Source: Goekera deserti (GTDB taxonomy: Bacteria; Actinomycetota; Actinomycetes; Mycobacteriales; Geodermatophilaceae). From it: a stretch of 34,132 bases of DNA. The notes beneath the pieces are model-generated. The model saw nothing but the letters and a program-made list of their open reading frames with translations. It searched no databases and was not told where the DNA came from. Below, one piece after another: positions 31,576 to 34,132 of the stretch. Position 1 is the stretch's first letter, and each line of letters starts with the position of its first letter. The position numbers were made by a program, and so were the translations under genes. The stretch lies in NCBI RefSeq assembly GCF_010685995.1, contig NZ_JAAGWK010000027.1, positions 1 to 34,132 of the forward strand, given 5' to 3'.

Positions 31576-32820
31576 TCAGAGCGCGGCCACCTCGTAGGTG
31601 TGCCCGGCGGCCCGCAGCCGGTCGACCAGCACGCCACCCAGCGCGGTCGCCGGGGTCAGCGAGCCGGACCGGTCGGGCAGCCGGTCGGTGTCCAGGGCCA
31701 GGGCCAGCACGCTCTCCCCGAGCATCACCGCGGTCGCCGCGTAGCCCGGGTCGCCCTGGCCGGCGACGGTGGCCCGGTACCGGCTGCCGTCCTCGGTGAC
31801 CGCGTCGACCACGGAGCGGAAGAACCCGCGGGCCCGCACCGCCTCGCTGGGCCCGGTGCCCGGCGCAGGCAGCACCCGGTCGAGCAGCAGCCGGGTGGGC
31901 GGGAAGCCCATCGCGGCCACGCCCCCGGCGAGGCCCGCGGTGATCGCGGCCGCGGCCACCGCACCCACCGGCCCGCGGCCGGCGCCCATCACCTCGCCGT
32001 AGCGCATCGACCGGCCGTAGGCCCAGCCCTGCAGCGCGTTGCTGCGCCGCACCACCCGGGTGTTGTACGGGGCCATCACGAACGGCGCGGTCCACCGGCC
32101 GTCCGCCGTCCGGGAGGGCAGGCCGGCGTCCGCGGGCTGGGCGACGCCGGGCTCGGCGTCCCGGTCCGGGCTCAGCGAGAACGGGTCGGCCGCCAGCCGC
32201 CGGGCGGCGGCGTCCCCGCGGACCGTCTCCAGCTGACCGCGCAGCGAGTCGACGGTGCCGCCGCTGAACCCGCCGCGGGCGGTGGCGACCAGCTGCACGT
32301 CGCGCAGCCCGCCGGCCCCGTCGGCCGCGGCCCGCTCGGCCAGCAGCAGGACGGCGAGATCCGAGGGCACGGAGTCGTAGCCGCAGGAGTGCACGACCCG
32401 GGCACCGGAGGCGCGCGCGAGCTCGTGGTGGGCGTCGATCGCCTCCCGGACGAAGAGCACCTCGCCGGTCAGGTCGGCGTAGTGTGTGCCCGCCCGGGCG
32501 CAGGCCTCGACCACCGGCAGCCCGTACCGCGCGTAGGGCCCGACGGTGGTGGCCACCACCCGGGACCGCTCGGCGAGGGCGGCCAGCGACGCCGGGTCAC
32601 CGGAGTCCGCCACCACCACCGGCCAGGAACGCCCGGCCGTGGGCAGCGCGTCGCGCACCCGCTCCAGCCGCTCCCGGTTCCGGCCGGCCAGCGCGATGCG
32701 GGTGCCCGCCGGCGCGTGCTCGGCGAGGTGGCCGGCCAGCAGCCTCCCCACGAAGCCGCTCGCACCGTAGACGGCGATGTCGACGTCCCGTCCGTCACCT
32801 GCTGCGGTCGTCTCGCTCAC
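31576..32820 (-). CDS. Saccharopine dehydrogenase-like NAD(P)-binding reductase
   Basis: This is a 414-residue protein. The N-terminal Rossmann motif is VDIAVYGASGFVGRLLAGHL (GASGFVG at 19-25), followed by RIALAGRNRERLERV, VVATTVGPYARYGLPVVEAC and GTHYADLTGE. The middle part, ARVVHSCGYDSVPSDLAVLL, and the C-terminal GDPGYAATAVMLGESVLALA are typical of the saccharopine dehydrogenase-like family. In mycobacteria a close type is the trans-acting enoyl reductase of lipid assembly. No lysine or polyketide genes are near, so the substrate is unknown. It is divergent from the phosphatidylcholine synthase gene. Confidence 0.9.
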   Translation of the reverse strand: MSETTAAGDGRDVDIAVYGASGFVGRLLAGHLAEHAPAGTRIALAGRNRERLERVRDALPTAGRSWPVVVADSGDPASLAALAERSRVVATTVGPYARYGLPVVEACARAGTHYADLTGEVLFVREAIDAHHELARASGARVVHSCGYDSVPSDLAVLLLAERAAADGAGGLRDVQLVATARGGFSGGTVDSLRGQLETVRGDAAARRLAADPFSLSPDRDAEPGVAQPADAGLPSRTADGRWTAPFVMAPYNTRVVRRSNALQGWAYGRSMRYGEVMGAGRGPVGAVAAAAITAGLAGGVAAMGFPPTRLLLDRVLPAPGTGPSEAVRARGFFRSVVDAVTEDGSRYRATVAGQGDPGYAATAVMLGESVLALALDTDRLPDRSGSLTPATALGGVLVDRLRAAGHTYEVAAL

Positions 32821-32844
32821 GCCTGCATCCTGCCCTGCGCCCCT

Positions 32845-32909
32845 GGGACCGTGCCCCCGGGACCGTGCCCCCTGGGGGCCCTGCCTGCGCGGACCGTGCC
32901 CGCGGGACC
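32845..32909. repeat. 14-bp tandem repeats in the divergent promoter region
   Basis: GGGACCGTGCCCCC occurs at 32845-32858 and 32859-32872. A third, diverged copy (GGACCGTGCCCGCGGGACC) ends at about 32909. The units contain short GGGnnC/GnCCC-type inverted parts and could form hairpins upstream of the phosphatidylcholine synthase gene. Confidence 0.7.
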
Positions 32910-32974
32910 GGCCGGTCGGTGGGAGGTCACGGGTGGCCCGCGCTGACTGCGCGTCGCCGTGGGACCATCCAGAG

Positions 32975-33784
32975 GTGCGGCGTGCCGGTTCCTCAGTGTT
33001 CGTCCCGGGCCCCCCCGACCGCTCGGCCGAGGTGGGCGGGACGAGCCCGACCAGCGCGCGGCGTCGCCTCGCCGGGGCGCTGGTGCACCTCTACACGGCC
33101 AGCGGCTCGGTGCTGGGCCTGCTCATCGTGCTCGCCGCCATCGACGGCGACGTCGTCGCGGCGCTGTGGCTGGGCCTGGTCGCGCTGGTCGTGGACGGCA
33201 CCGACGGGATGCTGGCCCGCTGGGCCCGGGTGAAGGAGACGATCCCCTGGTTCGACGGCGCCCGGCTGGACGACATCGTCGACTACCTGACCTACGTCTT
33301 CGCGCCCGTCGTCCTGCTGTGGACCATCGGCGCGCTGCCCGACGGACCCGTCGGGTGGCTGCTGGCCGCGCTGCCGCTGCTGGCGTCCTGCTACCAGTTC
33401 TGCCGCACCGACGCGAAGACCGACGACCACACCTTCCTGGGCTTCCCCAGCTACTGGAACGTCGTCGCCTTCTACGCCGTGGTCATGGACCTCGGCCAGA
33501 CCACCGTGGCCATCGTGCTGGTGGTCTGCTCGGTGCTGGTGTTCGTGCCGGTGCGCTACCTGTACCCCTCGCGCACCGAGACGCTGCGCACGCCGAGCCT
33601 GGTGCTCACCGCCGTCTGGGTGGGCCTCTACGCGCTGCTGCTGGCCCAGTACCCCGACCCGCACCCGCTGGTGGTGGCCGCGTCGCTGGCCTACGTCGGC
33701 TACTACCTGGCGGTCAGCGGCTACCTCACCTACCTGGCCGCCCAGCGGCGACGGCGTGCCCCCGTGGGGTCGGAATCGGCCTGA
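32975..33784 (+). CDS. pcs: Phosphatidylcholine synthase-like CDP-alcohol phosphotransferase
   Basis: This protein of about 269 residues has eight or so membrane helices. The CDP-alcohol phosphotransferase signature reads DGTDGMLAR (D74, D77, R82), then FDGARLDDIVDYLTYVF (G95, D99, D103). The 12-residue gap between Arg and Gly, where most members have eight or nine, and the DYLTYV ending are typical of phosphatidylcholine synthase, which joins choline to CDP-diacylglycerol at the membrane. GTG 32975 is chosen with a weak ribosome site; GTG 32996 would shorten a polar N-terminus. The last residues are basic. A choline uptake gene is not seen in the window. Confidence 0.85.
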   Translation: MRRAGSSVFVPGPPDRSAEVGGTSPTSARRRLAGALVHLYTASGSVLGLLIVLAAIDGDVVAALWLGLVALVVDGTDGMLARWARVKETIPWFDGARLDDIVDYLTYVFAPVVLLWTIGALPDGPVGWLLAALPLLASCYQFCRTDAKTDDHTFLGFPSYWNVVAFYAVVMDLGQTTVAIVLVVCSVLVFVPVRYLYPSRTETLRTPSLVLTAVWVGLYALLLAQYPDPHPLVVAASLAYVGYYLAVSGYLTYLAAQRRRRAPVGSESA

Positions 33785-33842
33785 CGCGGTCGGGGCGGCC
33801 GGAAGCCCGAGTCGGCGGCGCCGACGCTGGGACGATGGGCCG

Positions 33843-34132
33843 GTGCTGCTCACCGACGTCGTCGCCGCTTCCGCCGCCGTCGCGGCCACCCGGTCGCGCA
33901 CCGCCAAGGCCGCGGCCATCGCCGGGCTGCTGCGGCAGGCCTCGCCGGAGGAGGTCCCGCCGGTCACCGCGTGGCTGGCCGGCGAGCTGCGCCAGGGCAG
34001 GCTCGGTGTCGGCTGGCGGACGCTCACCGCCGTCCTGCCCCCGGGCCCCGACGTGTCACCCGGGGTCGACACGTCCCCCGCACCACCCCCTGACCCCGGC
34101 TTGTCCGCCGGACCGGGCACCTCCCCTGCCCC
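33843..34132 (+). CDS. ATP-dependent DNA ligase, N-terminal part (partial)
   Basis: From GTG 33843 the frame is open to the window end (96 codons). It reads LLTDVVAASAAVAATRSRTA, then KAAAIAGLLRQASPEEVPPV and TAWLAGELRQGRLGVGWRTL. This is the N-terminal helical domain of actinobacterial LigB-type ATP-dependent ligases. After the conserved VGWRTL there is a Pro/Gly/Ser-rich stretch (about residues 65-96), probably a linker expansion, before the expected catalytic core, which lies outside. It is 58 bases after the phosphatidylcholine synthase gene on the same strand. Confidence 0.8.
   Translation, partial: MLLTDVVAASAAVAATRSRTAKAAAIAGLLRQASPEEVPPVTAWLAGELRQGRLGVGWRTLTAVLPPGPDVSPGVDTSPAPPPDPGLSAGPGTSPA

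Overview
The window is very GC-rich, uses GTG starts often and has long antisense open frames. Its family content is actinobacterial: a PASTA-type class A PBP, a fused exonuclease-like/polymerase protein, DUF6394, a UBP-type zinc finger, PspC, and an LigB-type ligase. The best guess is a soil or rock actinomycete of the Geodermatophilaceae type (Blastococcus, Modestobacter, Geodermatophilus). This is an inference from protein style; no rRNA or other marker is present. I saw no tRNA, rRNA, CRISPR array or intact insertion sequence.

Layout. 1-1790: a partial TupA-like ATP-grasp gene and a glycosyltransferase, divergent, probably for surface polysaccharide. 1791-2107: five copies of a palindrome-cored repeat. 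2108-4940: a cytochrome P450 and an amino acid permease. 5025-8035: an apparent acquired or scarred segment, with two truncated gene ends joined head to tail, a TetR/FAD-monooxygenase operon with a clear operator, and a serine recombinase with an internal deletion. 8167-10103: VanZ-like, STAS-like and YihY/BrkB proteins, the last with a late frameshift. 10128-14373: a leftward potassium cassette (DUF6394, two-RCK channel, CPA2 antiporter fused to TrkA-N and a UBP zinc finger). 14484-21012: dienelactone hydrolase-like, class III CoA-transferase, class A PBP, SRPBCC, methyltransferase and DUF1905/YdeI-like genes.

21237-27675 is the most interesting part. Three genes of one undescribed-looking paralogous family (A, B, C; B and C overlap by GTGA) run rightward, with a foreign-looking, lower-GC ORFan between A and B. 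They converge on a leftward set PspC - MoxR ATPase - HExxH/VWA protein. The VWA protein carries an inserted block of about 320 residues with three beta-rich repeats and an acidic linker. MoxR and VWA also overlap by GTGA, so they are probably made and act together as a chaperone or metal-insertion pair. Whether the A/B/C proteins are part of this system is only suggested by position.

27764-34132: a LURP-one/scramblase-like protein, a 26-bp perfect palindrome, a PolA-like polymerase, a small membrane protein, an aminoglycoside phosphotransferase-like kinase, a saccharopine dehydrogenase-like reductase, a phosphatidylcholine synthase, and the start of an ATP-dependent DNA ligase. Short in-frame Ala/Pro/Gly micro-repeats recur in several N-terminal or linker regions of this window.
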